From CAYFXE01 sp964347035 (GTDB lineage: Bacteria; Acidobacteriota; Aminicenantia; Aminicenantales; Aminicenantaceae): 64,000 nucleotides of DNA. Location of the stretch: NCBI GenBank assembly GCA_964347035.1, contig CAYFXE010000012.1:6134-70133 (forward strand), read 5' to 3'. The stretch's first letter is position 1. Every line of letters starts with the position of its first letter. Positions 1 to 9,471 of the stretch are shown here, in pieces. Both the position numbers and the translations under genes were made by a program. The notes under the pieces were generated by a model, which saw nothing but the letters and a program-made list of their open reading frames with translations, made no database searches and was not told the origin of the DNA.

Positions 1-2
1 CA

Positions 3-569
3 GGACTCATGTTTCTAGAAGCGACAGAGGAAAAAACCGGAATCACTATCGAAAGACCACAGGATACTTTTACCGGAGTTCACCCGACCAAAATCAATGC
101 CTACCCGCTTCGTCTCTCTACCTATTATTTTCTTCCATTGAAAGAACAATTGAGGCTGTATATCAGGGGTGGAATGGGCCTTGTCTGGACCAAGTATGTT
201 GAGAGAAAAGGATTTTGGTACGAGCCTGCTAACAACTTCAGCCAAACCTTGGAACAGAAAGCAGCAGCTCTCGGGTACACCTTTTTCTCTGGCCTAGGGC
301 TTATGTGGGAGGCCAATGAATTCATGGGCTTTTTTATCGAAACCGAAGTCAACCTGTCCAAAATCAGTGGATTTCGAGGGGGCACACCGGGAAAAGAAAC
401 AGAAACGCTGTATTTCCTTGAAGAATACGAAGAGGGCTCGGACTTTTGGCAGGCTAAGATGAAACTCCTCAAGGAGCAGCCCACCGGTCAAGGGGTTCGA
501 TCTTTCGAAGAGGCTGTTGTTGATTTAAGCGGTTTCTCCATGAAAATAGGCTTTACCATCAAATTCTAA
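3..569 (+). CDS. Outer-membrane beta-barrel protein, 3' part
   Basis: The reading frame is open to the left edge, so the first ATG at base 9 is probably internal and the gene is partial. The visible 186 residues alternate aromatic and polar residues in beta-strand fashion (LRLYIRGGMGLVW, FFSGLGLMWEA, MGFFIETEVNLS) and the chain ends KIGFTIKF. A terminal phenylalanine after an amphipathic strand is the usual C-terminal signature of outer-membrane barrels recognised by the BAM complex. No enzyme motif is visible. The best call is the C-terminal half of a small OmpA/OmpW-like or surface barrel of unknown role. It ends 21 bp before purN on the same strand. Confidence 0.55.
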   Translation, partial: GLMFLEATEEKTGITIERPQDTFTGVHPTKINAYPLRLSTYYFLPLKEQLRLYIRGGMGLVWTKYVERKGFWYEPANNFSQTLEQKAAALGYTFFSGLGLMWEANEFMGFFIETEVNLSKISGFRGGTPGKETETLYFLEEYEEGSDFWQAKMKLLKEQPTGQGVRSFEEAVVDLSGFSMKIGFTIKF

Positions 570-590
570 ATATGTATAAAGGAATGTAAA

Positions 591-1226
591 ATGAGTGATG
601 AAGTTATAAGAAGTCCAAAAAAGAGGGGAAGAGTTGCGGTTTTTCTCTCCGGCCGTGGATCGAACTTCATCGCCCTTCATGATACGATCCTCGAAGGCAA
701 GGTAAACGCTGACATTGTTCTCGTTTTCAGCAACAAAAAAGAAGCGCGTGGCCTGAGGATAGCTCAAGAGAGAGGCCTGCACACCCTCTTTCTGGACCCG
801 AAAAACTACGACAGCCGAGAAGATTACGAGCAGGATATCATCAAAGAAATCAAAAACAGAGATGTGGATCTCATCTGCCTGGCTGGATACATGAGAATCC
901 TCAGCCCTTCTTTTTGCCGCGAATACACACACCGCATTATGAATATCCATCCCGCCCTGCTCCCTTCCTTTCCCGGACTCCATGTCCAAAAAAAGGCGAT
1001 CGAATGGGGAGTGAAATACTCGGGAGCGACAGTCCATTTTGTCACAGCGGAAGTGGATATGGGCCCCATCATCACGCAAGCTGTGGTCCCCGTTCTCCAA
1101 GATGACACAGAGGAGATACTGAGTGACAGGATATTAAAAGAGGAGCACAAGATCTACGCTGAAGCTGTCAAGCTCTATTTTGAGGGAAGACTCGAGGTTC
1201 AAGGAAGAAGAGTTTTTGTCAGGTAA
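591..1226 (+). CDS. purN: Phosphoribosylglycinamide formyltransferase
   Basis: This enzyme transfers a formyl group from 10-formyltetrahydrofolate to GAR, giving FGAR in cytosolic purine synthesis. The 211 residues match the usual family length. The N-terminal phosphate-binding stretch VFLSGRGSNFIALHD (about residues 17-31) and the catalytic region MNIHPALLPSFPG (about 116-128) are diagnostic. The family's catalytic Asp follows in TAEVDMGPII. The ATG at 591 is preceded by a weak AAAGGA. The short basic N-terminal lead (SPKKRGR) is longer than in E. coli PurN. tyrS follows 42 bp downstream on the same strand. Confidence 0.95.
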   Translation: MSDEVIRSPKKRGRVAVFLSGRGSNFIALHDTILEGKVNADIVLVFSNKKEARGLRIAQERGLHTLFLDPKNYDSREDYEQDIIKEIKNRDVDLICLAGYMRILSPSFCREYTHRIMNIHPALLPSFPGLHVQKKAIEWGVKYSGATVHFVTAEVDMGPIITQAVVPVLQDDTEEILSDRILKEEHKIYAEAVKLYFEGRLEVQGRRVFVR

Positions 1227-1268
1227 AGAGTTCTAGTAAAAAAGGTAAAAATGAAATAGAACAGAACG

Positions 1269-2480
1269 ATGAAAAAAGTCGAAGAACAGTTTGAGTACCT
1301 GAAAAAAGGCAGCGTCGAAATCATCCAAGAAAAAGAGCTCAAGGTAAAGCTTGAGCGCTCTCTCAAAGAGAATAAACCCCTGACGGTGAAAACAGGTTTT
1401 GATCCCACAGCTCCGGACATCCATCTCGGACACACAGTCCTTCTCCGGAAAATGAAGCACTTCCAAGATCTTGGTCACGATGTAATCTTCCTGATAGGAG
1501 ATTTCACGGGCCTTATCGGCGATCCTTCGGGAAGATCAGTCACCCGCCCACCGATGACTCAAGAAGAGATCATGGAAAATGCAGAAACCTACAAAAGCCA
1601 GATATTCAAAATCCTCGATCCAGAGAAAACAATCATAGATTTCAACTCTCGCTGGCTGGAGAAACTCTCAAGCTTCGAAATCATCAACCTCACGGCCAAA
1701 TACACGATCGCCCGAATACTGGAAAGGGATGATTTTTCGAACCGTTTGAAACAGGGCCTCCCGATATCTGTCCACGAGATCCTCTACCCTTTGATGCAGG
1801 GCTATGACTCTGTAGCCTTGAAGGCGGACGTGGAGCTGGGCGGGACGGATCAGAAATTCAACCTTCTCGTGGGACGCGAAATCCAGCGAGAATTCGGCCA
1901 GGAACCCCAGGTCATCCTGACCATGCCGCTTCTGGAAGGATTGGACGGTGTCGAGAAGATGAGTAAATCCTTGAATAATTACGTCGGGATCACTGAGGAT
2001 CCAACAGAAATCTTTGGTAAAATCATGTCCATCTCGGATGAGCTGATGTTTCGCTACTACGAGCTTCTGACCGACCACCCTCTCTCCCAGCTAGAGATAT
2101 GGAAAGCCGAGATCGAGGAAAACAAGATTAATCCGAAGGACTTAAAAACCAGACTGGCTGCCTCGATTATCGCCGATTTTTGGGGAGAGCCAGAGGCAGA
2201 GAGAGCGGCGGAGGAATTCGAAAGAGTCTTTAAACACAAAGATATTCCCACAGAGATGGAAGAAATAGAAATCACAACCGAGTCTATATCGCTTGTCGAT
2301 CTTCTGGTGGGCCGAAGCATCCTCCCCACTCGCGGCGAGGCCAAAAGGATGATTCGCCAGGGCGGTGTCTATCTTGACGGCGAGAGAATCGAAGATATCG
2401 GCTTCACAGTCGAGGCCAAAAAAAACAAGGAACGAATCCTCAAGGTAGGAAAAAGAAAATTTTATCGATTGAAATTCTAA
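1269..2480 (+). CDS. tyrS: Tyrosyl-tRNA synthetase
   Basis: Class I aminoacyl-tRNA synthetase that charges tRNA-Tyr. The 403 residues fit the shorter bacterial TyrRS type (TyrZ-like). The HIGH motif appears as HLGH near residue 53, followed by the tyrosine pocket region FLIGDFTGLIGDPSGRS. The KMSKS loop is present exactly (EKMSKSLNNY, about residues 231-240). The last 70 residues form an S4 RNA-binding domain (LPTRGEAKRMIRQGGVYLDG). It ends in a 4-bp tail-to-tail overlap with the convergent ornithine-cyclodeaminase-family gene. Confidence 0.96.
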   Translation: MKKVEEQFEYLKKGSVEIIQEKELKVKLERSLKENKPLTVKTGFDPTAPDIHLGHTVLLRKMKHFQDLGHDVIFLIGDFTGLIGDPSGRSVTRPPMTQEEIMENAETYKSQIFKILDPEKTIIDFNSRWLEKLSSFEIINLTAKYTIARILERDDFSNRLKQGLPISVHEILYPLMQGYDSVALKADVELGGTDQKFNLLVGREIQREFGQEPQVILTMPLLEGLDGVEKMSKSLNNYVGITEDPTEIFGKIMSISDELMFRYYELLTDHPLSQLEIWKAEIEENKINPKDLKTRLAASIIADFWGEPEAERAAEEFERVFKHKDIPTEMEEIEITTESISLVDLLVGRSILPTRGEAKRMIRQGGVYLDGERIEDIGFTVEAKKNKERILKVGKRKFYRLKF

Positions 2481-3469
2481 ACTTCTACCTCAGAACCCAA
2501 ACCTAACTCTTGACAACGGTTGAAAACAACGGAAGCCACAACAACGTCCTGAACAGCAACCCCCACGGACTTGAAGAAGGTCAATTCCTCGTCCGATAAC
2601 CGGCCGGATATCTTCCCTGCGGCCACCTCCCCTATCTCACCATGGATGTGTGATTTTGAAATGCGTCCCTCATTTAGGGGAATGATCAAATCTCCTGCTT
2701 CTTCAAGAGAGGCTTGGAGGGAATCAACCACAACTTTAGCTCTTTGGACTGTCTGCCCGGGAATTTCTTGCATCTCTGGTGTATAGGAACCAATTCCGTT
2801 AATGTGAACTCCGACCTTAAGATCCTCATCATCGAAAACAGGCCTAGAAGATGTCGTCGCAGCACAGATGATGTCTGCTTCATGAACCGCCTCAGAGGGA
2901 GAATTTGCGACTTTGAATTCAATCGGAACGTGTTCAAAACCGTCTTTTATTTCTTCGAAAAAGGCGCTAGCTTTTTTCACTTCGATATCATAGATCCATA
3001 CCTTGGTGATGGATCGGACGGCACAAACAGCTTCCAGTTGCGTTCGTGACTGCCCTCCAGCTCCGAAGATGGCCACCACACGAACATCTTCTCTAGAGAG
3101 GAGGTCGGTGGCCACCCCAGATGCCGCGCCTGTGCGCAAGGCTGTTAGATACGCTCCCTCCATCAATGCCTGAGGTCGTCCAGTCTCTGCATCTATAACC
3201 ATCACCACAGCATGAATCGTCGGAAGATTCTTTTCTCGGTTCTGGGGGAAAACGGTCACAATCTTTGATCCCAGGGCCTCACTCTCCCATAAATAAGCGG
3301 GCATGAATAGCACAGAACCTTCCCGGCTTGGTACGGGAATTTTGGTACGCAGGGGAACGTATGCCCGACCCTCTGAAAGCTGGATGAAAGCCTTTCTGAC
3401 GGCTTCGATGGCCTCGGCCATGGAAATAGCCTGGGCCACTTCCCTTTGAGATATAATTCGTAGCTTCAT
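2477..3469 (-). CDS. Ornithine cyclodeaminase / mu-crystallin family protein
   Basis: NAD(P)-dependent enzyme of the OCD/mu-crystallin superfamily, which includes ornithine cyclodeaminase, alanine dehydrogenase and delta-1-pyrroline-2-carboxylate reductase. About 330 residues. The family core MEGAYLTALRTGAASGVATD and the Rossmann start AIFGAGGQSRTQLEAV are clear. A longer upstream frame exists, but MKLRIISQREV at 3469 is the family-like N terminus and sits 4 bp after the stop of the FAD oxidoreductase, so the two are almost certainly co-transcribed. The pairing suggests amino- or imino-acid catabolism (for example a cyclic imine reductase beside an imino-acid oxidase). The substrate cannot be read from sequence. 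Confidence 0.85.
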   Translation of the reverse strand: MKLRIISQREVAQAISMAEAIEAVRKAFIQLSEGRAYVPLRTKIPVPSREGSVLFMPAYLWESEALGSKIVTVFPQNREKNLPTIHAVVMVIDAETGRPQALMEGAYLTALRTGAASGVATDLLSREDVRVVAIFGAGGQSRTQLEAVCAVRSITKVWIYDIEVKKASAFFEEIKDGFEHVPIEFKVANSPSEAVHEADIICAATTSSRPVFDDEDLKVGVHINGIGSYTPEMQEIPGQTVQRAKVVVDSLQASLEEAGDLIIPLNEGRISKSHIHGEIGEVAAGKISGRLSDEELTFFKSVGVAVQDVVVASVVFNRCQELGLGSEVEV

Positions 3470-3473
3470 CGGA

Positions 3474-4628
3474 CTACACCACTCTCCTTTCCCCAGTTGG
3501 TTTCCGTTTTTTAAACCGGTCATAAGCAAACGGACTCAAATCAAAATCGGTTCGGCCATCGAGAATAAGCTGGCTGAGAAGGCGGCCGACGGCCGGTCCC
3601 TGTTGAAAACCATGGCCTGAAAAGCCAACTGCACAATAAAATCCCTCGATGTTCGGAGCAGGGCCGATGATCGGGTTTTGATCCGGCGTTATGGCATAAA
3701 GTCCAGCCCAACCTCGAAGGATTTCGGCTCTCTCGATTATAGGAACGCGATGAATAGCTGCCTCGATGACCTTCTCCATAAAGTTCCAATCGACATGGAT
3801 ATTGAAGCTAGGTGTTTCATCCGGGTCGCTCATCCCGATGAGTATTCCTGGTTCCTCCCCTCTTAAATAGAAGGAGATATCCATGTCGATGATCATCGGG
3901 ATTGGCTTGGCGACGGCTTCGAAAGCCTTTGTCATAAAGACCTGACGTCGGTATGGTTTGACAGGCAGATCAACACCACCCATCCTGGCGACCTGTCTAC
4001 CCCAAGCCCCAGCCACGTTGACCACGATGGAAGTCGAAAGAGAACCTTTTGTGGTCTCAACGCCTATAATCTTGGCTCCTTTAACTCTGAGACCGACAAC
4101 CTCTGTTTTCTCTTCTATCCTTACCCCGAGGTTTCGGGCCGCCCGGGCAAATCCCATGGCTGTCAAATAAGGGTCAGCATAACCATCATCCGGGCCGAAA
4201 GTCCCGCCTTTTAAATCCCTAACATCCAGATAAGGCCATCTTTCCTTGATATCTTGCGGAGAATAGACCTCCACAGGGACTCCGTATTGCCTTTGCCTCC
4301 TCACTCCAGATAAAAAATCCCGCCAAGTATTCTCCTTTTGAGCCAGGAAGAGATATCCAACCTGGCGAAATTTGATGTCGGTTTCGAATTCTTCCTGGAA
4401 ATTCTCAAAAACCCGGATGGATTCCTGGGAAAGGCGGATATTTGCCGGCACAGAGAATTGCTGCCGGATCCCTCCCAGAGAGAGCCCTGTGGAAGCCTGA
4501 GCGAGCAGGTCTCTCTCAAGAATAACAACATCTCGGCATCCCCGCATAGCCAGATAATACGCGGTACTCACCCCCATGATGCCCCCACCGATAATGACGA
4601 TGCTGGCTGTTTTTTTTAAATCCCTCAC
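3474..4628 (-). CDS. FAD-dependent oxidoreductase, DadA / sarcosine-oxidase type
   Basis: Flavoprotein of the D-amino-acid/glycine/sarcosine oxidase superfamily, about 384 residues. The N terminus holds the dinucleotide-binding GGGIMGVSTAYYLAMRG, followed by the family's STGLSLGGIRQQF segment. The C terminus holds the second FAD contact, FYCAVGFSGHGFQQGPAVG. The best start is a GTG at 4628, since no ATG precedes the Rossmann motif. It is the first gene of a two-gene unit with the downstream OCD-family gene. Oxidation of a secondary or D-amino acid such as proline, hydroxyproline or sarcosine is likely; the exact substrate and electron acceptor are unknown. Confidence 0.85.
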   Translation of the reverse strand: MRDLKKTASIVIIGGGIMGVSTAYYLAMRGCRDVVILERDLLAQASTGLSLGGIRQQFSVPANIRLSQESIRVFENFQEEFETDIKFRQVGYLFLAQKENTWRDFLSGVRRQRQYGVPVEVYSPQDIKERWPYLDVRDLKGGTFGPDDGYADPYLTAMGFARAARNLGVRIEEKTEVVGLRVKGAKIIGVETTKGSLSTSIVVNVAGAWGRQVARMGGVDLPVKPYRRQVFMTKAFEAVAKPIPMIIDMDISFYLRGEEPGILIGMSDPDETPSFNIHVDWNFMEKVIEAAIHRVPIIERAEILRGWAGLYAITPDQNPIIGPAPNIEGFYCAVGFSGHGFQQGPAVGRLLSQLILDGRTDFDLSPFAYDRFKKRKPTGERRVV

Positions 4629-4672
4629 CTTTCTTCGATGCGACCAAACAAACGGCTTAGAGTCTCCTCCTG

Positions 4673-6151
4673 CTAAATCTTCGGAGGCAAGAACTTGGGT
4701 GGTTTCGCGAAGACCTTCTCAAAAATATCGGGGTAGCTATCTTTCCCGCCGATGAGTAAAAACGTCAACGGCATGGCTTTTTTGGCCAGCCGGACCATCT
4801 TGCCGACCACCGCCTTAATATCCCACTGGGCTGTGGTGTCTTCTCTCAGCCTCGAGATGTGATAAAGCTCTCTGGCGTTGACCTGGAGTAAAACCCTCCG
4901 TCTATGCGCGTTGGTCAGGACATACTCCGCCCCGACATCCATATCCTGTTTCATTTGTTTGTATATCTGGTTTGTCTGTTCGATCATCTCCAAGAACTCC
5001 TGTTTGGCTCCGATGGCCTTCACGGAGGGGGGAAGGGTCACTCCGAAGTCGGGATTATATTTTTGGACAGTCTGGGTCGTCATGCGATGGCGTTTGAGCT
5101 GGGCGAAGCACGATGCTGAGACGATCAGGTCAAAGGTTAAGTTCACATACTCGAATTCACGGAGAGTGGAATCGTAGAATTCCATGTGTTGAAAGGCCTT
5201 TTTCATAAACTCTTTCTTTTGTTGCAGTCTGAGCTTTTTTGCTCGTAAGAGACATTCCTCGAAAGAATGGGAGGAAGAAGCATAGAGGAGCGAAGCGATT
5301 AACTTTGTATCCGCCTCTTCAGAATGATCGACCAAACACACGTCATCTTGATTCCCTGATGAGGATTCGAGAAACGGCCTTGCAGCAATTTCCAATTCTT
5401 CATAGGTCTTGGAATCGAATTCGTTGGGTTCGGTAAAAAGAATGATAGACGGGCCCACTTCTTTGGCTAGAGAGTAGAGTTTTGTGTTCAGATTTTTCAG
5501 CTCGGCCAGCCTTTTCGAGGCGAAGCGTCGGATGAGCAACTCCAAATTCCTGGCATTGATCGTCATCCCCAACTGGCCCTCTGTGGCCAGACTGACGATA
5601 TAACGGGCATCTTCTTTGGCCCAGCCATCAAGGAGGCTATGTTTTTTCTGGTCCTCAGCCAGATCCTTATATTTTTCGAAAAGGTAGGGTCGAAGTTTAT
5701 CGTAAAGTCGATGATACAGGGCGTTCTGGGCCCTGATCAAACCGCAAAACATCTCAGTCTTCCCCGCCCGCTTCACTTCCTCGGGTATCACAAAATCATC
5801 TCCCAATGTGATATAGCGCTGTGACTTTTCTGTGTAGGATGAGAGTCGAAACCTCTCCAACTCTTCTGTGGCCAAGCGACTCAACCCGATGATGTCAAAA
5901 TTGAAGACAGCATGTTCAGCCACAGAGTGATGGCCCATCTTGAAAATAATGTTCCTGTTGGAGCGTCTCGCCTTCTCGACCTCTGCTCTGGCGACAGCTC
6001 TCAACTCATACGCTGGTCGCGGATCGCGGGAAATCCGGGCATAAGAGGCGGACAGCGTCTCGGGTGTGATGTCATCACGCGGAGGACTATGCTTCTTAAG
6101 TTCTTCGATAACTTGGCTGTCGATGTTATAACCGGCAAGAATAACCTTCAT
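4673..6151 (-). CDS. thyX: FAD-dependent thymidylate synthase, duplicated-domain ThyX
   Basis: Flavin-dependent dTMP synthesis from dUMP using methylene-tetrahydrofolate and NADPH. At 492 residues it is about twice the length of classic ThyX, and two ThyX-like halves are visible. The first has GHHSVAEHAVFNF and RFRLSSYTEKSQRY (about residues 100-113), a close match to the signature RHRxxSxNExSxRY except His to Phe. The second has KRHRMTTQTVQKY (around 353) and the C-terminal active-site helix NARELYHISRLREDTTAQW. Long two-domain ThyX relatives are known in several phyla. The two halves keep different parts of the signature, so the catalytic site may be composite. No thyA is seen in the window. 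Confidence 0.88.
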   Translation of the reverse strand: MKVILAGYNIDSQVIEELKKHSPPRDDITPETLSASYARISRDPRPAYELRAVARAEVEKARRSNRNIIFKMGHHSVAEHAVFNFDIIGLSRLATEELERFRLSSYTEKSQRYITLGDDFVIPEEVKRAGKTEMFCGLIRAQNALYHRLYDKLRPYLFEKYKDLAEDQKKHSLLDGWAKEDARYIVSLATEGQLGMTINARNLELLIRRFASKRLAELKNLNTKLYSLAKEVGPSIILFTEPNEFDSKTYEELEIAARPFLESSSGNQDDVCLVDHSEEADTKLIASLLYASSSHSFEECLLRAKKLRLQQKKEFMKKAFQHMEFYDSTLREFEYVNLTFDLIVSASCFAQLKRHRMTTQTVQKYNPDFGVTLPPSVKAIGAKQEFLEMIEQTNQIYKQMKQDMDVGAEYVLTNAHRRRVLLQVNARELYHISRLREDTTAQWDIKAVVGKMVRLAKKAMPLTFLLIGGKDSYPDIFEKVFAKPPKFLPPKI

Positions 6152-6257
6152 GGCTTTTTACTACAATAAGAAGCGCCGAAAAAAAAGTCAACTCGCAGAA
6201 GCCTGAACTCCAGCTCTTTTTCAGGGCACGTTGAATCGGGATAAGAGTTAGAGTATC

Positions 6258-7976
6258 ATGAGGAAAAGCATGAAAAACAAGGAAATCGCCTCCCTTTTGG
6301 CTCGCATCGGGGATGCTCTTGAGATCCAGGGAGAGATGGGATTTAAGGTAATTGCCTACAAAAAAGCCGCTCGAGTTCTTGAGGATCTGACCGAGGATAT
6401 CGAAGAGATCACCGAACAAGGTCGACTCCAAAAGATCCCTGGAATCGGCCCAGGTATGACCAAGAAAATTCAAGAATACATCGAAACAGGAGAGATGACA
6501 AAATACAAGGAAGCGTTCTCGTCAGTCCCGGAAAGTCTACTCGAACTATTAGAAATACAAAATTTAGGGGCAAGAACGATCCATCTCGCTCATAAAGAAC
6601 TTGGAGTGAAGAATCTGAGAGACCTGAAAAAAGTGATCGAGGATGGTTCGTTAGCTGGATTATTCGGTCTCGGTGAAAAAAAAGTGGAGAGCATCAGAAA
6701 AGGGGTAGAAATCTTCGAGCAGGCGCAAGAGCGCATACCGATTTTTGAAGCAGTCAGTCTTGTGGAAGAGGTCATCGAATACCTTAAAAAATCTCTACTT
6801 GTCGGTCGTCTGTCCCCAGCGGGTTCTCTCCGCCGCATGAGCGAGACAGTCGGGGATATTGATGTCCTCGCTACAGGGAAAAACGGGGCAGAAATCATCA
6901 CCTACTTCACACAATACCCTGGTGTTACACGCGTTTTGGCCGCGGGGGAGACAAAAGGATCTGTGATGATCTCTACCCCAGGAGGAGAGCGCCAGGTGGA
7001 CCTGAGGATAGTCGATGATTCTGCGTACGGTGCCGCCCTCCAGTACTTCACAGGCTCAAAAGCTCACAACATCAAACTGAGGTCTATGGCCAGGGAAAAG
7101 GGATTGAAGATCTCTGAATACGGTGTCTTCAGAGGGAACAAGAAAATCGCTGGCTACGATGAAGAGGAAGTTTACCAAACATTGGATTTACCGCTCATCG
7201 CCCCTGAGCTGCGGGAGGACAGAGGGGAGGTCGAACTGGCTTCGATAAATAAACTCCCGACTGTCGTTGATTATTCTGATATCCAGGGCGACCTTCACAT
7301 CCATTCTGAATACAGTGACGGCAGTCTTTCCTTGAGAGATATCGCCGACTTGGCCAAAGAAATGGGCTATATCTATGCCGCCATCTGTGACCATTCCCAA
7401 TCAGTAAAGTATGCCCATGGTCTTTCCCCTGAGCGGTTGACAAAACAGATCCGAGAAATCGACGAACTCAACCGAAAGCTCAAAAGAATAAAAATTCTGA
7501 AGGGAGTCGAAGTGGACATTCTTCAGGATGGGAGCCTTGATTTTCCTGACAGCTTACTCAAAGAATTGGATATCGTGGTGGCAGCGATCCATACGGGATT
7601 CAGGAGAAATGTAACCGAACGGATCTTACGAGCTATGGACAATCCTTGGGTGACCATCATCGCCCATCCCTCCGGGCGTCTCATATCTAAGCGCGAGGGC
7701 TATGAGGTTGACTTGGATCAAGTTATCGCTGCAGCTCAGACCAAGAGAAAGGTCCTGGAATTGAATGCCTATTATGACCGCCTCGACCTCAATGAATTCT
7801 ACCTGAAAAAAGCTAAAGAGAAAGGGGTAAAAATTAGTATAGGGACCGATAGCCACTCCCCCGGTGGATTCCAAATGATGCGCTTCGGGGTGGGCATTGC
7901 CCGCCGAGCCTGGTTGGAGAAAAAAGATGTCCTCAATTCCCGAAGCTATAAGCAGCTGCTGGACAGAAGGGTCTAG
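6258..7976 (+). CDS. polX: DNA polymerase X family (PolX)
   Basis: Single-chain repair polymerase with a C-terminal PHP nuclease domain; the 572 residues match bacterial PolX. Helix-hairpin-helix segments lie at about 57-75 (LQKIPGIGPGMTKKIQ) and 133-150 (AGLFGLGEKKVESI). The nucleotidyltransferase core has GSLRR (189-193) and the metal pair GDID (199-202), a third Asp in RQVDLRIV, and the nucleotide-binding YFTGSKAHN. The PHP domain begins near residue 345 (DLHIHSEYSDG) and continues to GTDSHSP near the end. The likely role is base-excision or gap-filling repair. ATGs at 6258 and 6270 are both possible starts. It is divergent from thyX. Confidence 0.95.
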   Translation: MRKSMKNKEIASLLARIGDALEIQGEMGFKVIAYKKAARVLEDLTEDIEEITEQGRLQKIPGIGPGMTKKIQEYIETGEMTKYKEAFSSVPESLLELLEIQNLGARTIHLAHKELGVKNLRDLKKVIEDGSLAGLFGLGEKKVESIRKGVEIFEQAQERIPIFEAVSLVEEVIEYLKKSLLVGRLSPAGSLRRMSETVGDIDVLATGKNGAEIITYFTQYPGVTRVLAAGETKGSVMISTPGGERQVDLRIVDDSAYGAALQYFTGSKAHNIKLRSMAREKGLKISEYGVFRGNKKIAGYDEEEVYQTLDLPLIAPELREDRGEVELASINKLPTVVDYSDIQGDLHIHSEYSDGSLSLRDIADLAKEMGYIYAAICDHSQSVKYAHGLSPERLTKQIREIDELNRKLKRIKILKGVEVDILQDGSLDFPDSLLKELDIVVAAIHTGFRRNVTERILRAMDNPWVTIIAHPSGRLISKREGYEVDLDQVIAAAQTKRKVLELNAYYDRLDLNEFYLKKAKEKGVKISIGTDSHSPGGFQMMRFGVGIARRAWLEKKDVLNSRSYKQLLDRRV

Positions 7977-8034
7977 GCAAGTCTCTAGTCATGAAAGACT
8001 CGTTCTCGTTTCATGAACGATCGTGATGTGACGA

Positions 8035-9471
8035 TTATCCTTTCATCACACCAACAGGGATCACACGGGCTACGAGTCTTCCTATGCCCACCTGATGGGA
8101 CACTTTAACCACCTCATCGACGTCTTTGTAGGCCTCAGAAGCCTCTTCGGCAACCCCCTTCCATCCTGTAAATTTCAACTCAACGCCTTTCCTCTCGAGA
8201 TCCTGCTTGATTTTTTCTCCTCTGAATCGTCGGAGGGCCTCATGACGGGACATGACTCTTCCGGCTCCATGAGCCGTTGAGCCAAAGCTCAGTCTTTCAG
8301 CGTCTTTCGTCCCGACGAGAATGTAAGAGGCTGTTCCCATGCTCCCGGGAATGATGACCGGCTGCCCGACGGACCGGTAGACTTCAGGAATCTCTTCCCG
8401 GCCAGGTCCGAAACTTCTGGTCGCTCCTTTCCGATGGATGCATACTTCTTTCATCTCCCCTTCTCGAACTTGGTGTTTTTCAAACTTGGCCACATTGTGA
8501 CAAACATCATAGACCTGATCCATACCCCTGGAACTCCCCATAATCTTCGCAAACACCTTGCGTACCCAATGGGCAATCATCTGTCTGTTGGCAAAAGCGA
8601 AATTCACCGCTGCACTCATGGCCTTGTAATACTGCTGCCCCAGAGGAGAGCGAATCGGAGCGTTGATCAATTCTCTATCCGGAAGCCCCTTAATCCCGAA
8701 CTTATTCTCCATCAACCGGATATAATCAGAAGCCACTTGATGGCCCAGCCCACGGCTGCCGCAATGAATCATGACCATAATCTGACCGATGGTATGGATG
8801 CCGAAAACATCAGCTACATCCTGATCATAGATCTCAGCCACCTTTTGTATCTCCAGAAAATGATTCCCAGCTCCGAGAGTGCCCAGCTGTGGGATACCCC
8901 GCTCTACGGCTCGATGAGAGAGATGGCTGGGATCAGCCGCCCTCATTCTCCCGTTTTCTTCAGTTCTCAGCAGATCTTCGGCTGTGCCGTAGCCTTTTTC
9001 GACCGCCCACTCGGCTCCCTTGCTACAAACATCTTCTAAATCATGATGCGAGAGGCGGGTTGCTCCGCCTTTCCCCACTCCGGCAGGAACTTCTTTAAAA
9101 ATTTCTGTCAAAAGTTGCCTCCGATGAGCTTGAATATCCTCCTCGTGGAGATCTGTTTTCAGCAACCTGACACCGCAGTTGATATCGTAGCCGACACCGC
9201 CAGGAGAAATGATACCTTCATCCAGATCGAAGGCCGCCACACCTCCAATCGGAAATCCATAGCCCTGATGGGCATCAGGCATAACATAAGCGGTTCGCTG
9301 GATCCCCCTCAGACAGGCCACATTCCTCGCTTGGCTGAGAGTTTTGTCCCGTTTAACGCTCTCTAGGAGCTTGGAAGAAATATAGATCACAGTCGAGACC
9401 TTCATCTCTCCCTGTTTGGGAATTTCCCAGGCGTAATCGCTCAGACGTTTAATTTCCATTTTAGACCTCAT
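8035..9471 (-). CDS. rtcB: tRNA-splicing / RNA repair ligase RtcB
   Basis: GTP- and metal-dependent ligase joining 2',3'-cyclic phosphate (or 3'-phosphate) and 5'-OH RNA ends. 478 residues, normal for RtcB. Visible signatures are PDAHQGYGFPIGGVAAF, the metal-binding SPGGVGYDINCGVRLL, GAGNHFLEIQ, HCGSRGLGHQ, and the guanylylated histidine in the HGAGRVMSRHEA motif near residue 400. Its start overlaps the archease stop by 4 bp, so the ligase and its activator are translationally coupled. No intron-containing tRNA is seen here, so RNA repair is the more likely bacterial role. Confidence 0.96.
   Translation of the reverse strand: MRSKMEIKRLSDYAWEIPKQGEMKVSTVIYISSKLLESVKRDKTLSQARNVACLRGIQRTAYVMPDAHQGYGFPIGGVAAFDLDEGIISPGGVGYDINCGVRLLKTDLHEEDIQAHRRQLLTEIFKEVPAGVGKGGATRLSHHDLEDVCSKGAEWAVEKGYGTAEDLLRTEENGRMRAADPSHLSHRAVERGIPQLGTLGAGNHFLEIQKVAEIYDQDVADVFGIHTIGQIMVMIHCGSRGLGHQVASDYIRLMENKFGIKGLPDRELINAPIRSPLGQQYYKAMSAAVNFAFANRQMIAHWVRKVFAKIMGSSRGMDQVYDVCHNVAKFEKHQVREGEMKEVCIHRKGATRSFGPGREEIPEVYRSVGQPVIIPGSMGTASYILVGTKDAERLSFGSTAHGAGRVMSRHEALRRFRGEKIKQDLERKGVELKFTGWKGVAEEASEAYKDVDEVVKVSHQVGIGRLVARVIPVGVMKG

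Noticed and set aside
525..1100. 191-codon antisense frame over purN
   Set aside because: It lies fully opposite a well-supported purN and shows no protein-like motif.
8434..9039. 201-codon plus-strand frame
   Set aside because: It is the complement of rtcB coding sequence; rtcB motifs are unambiguous.
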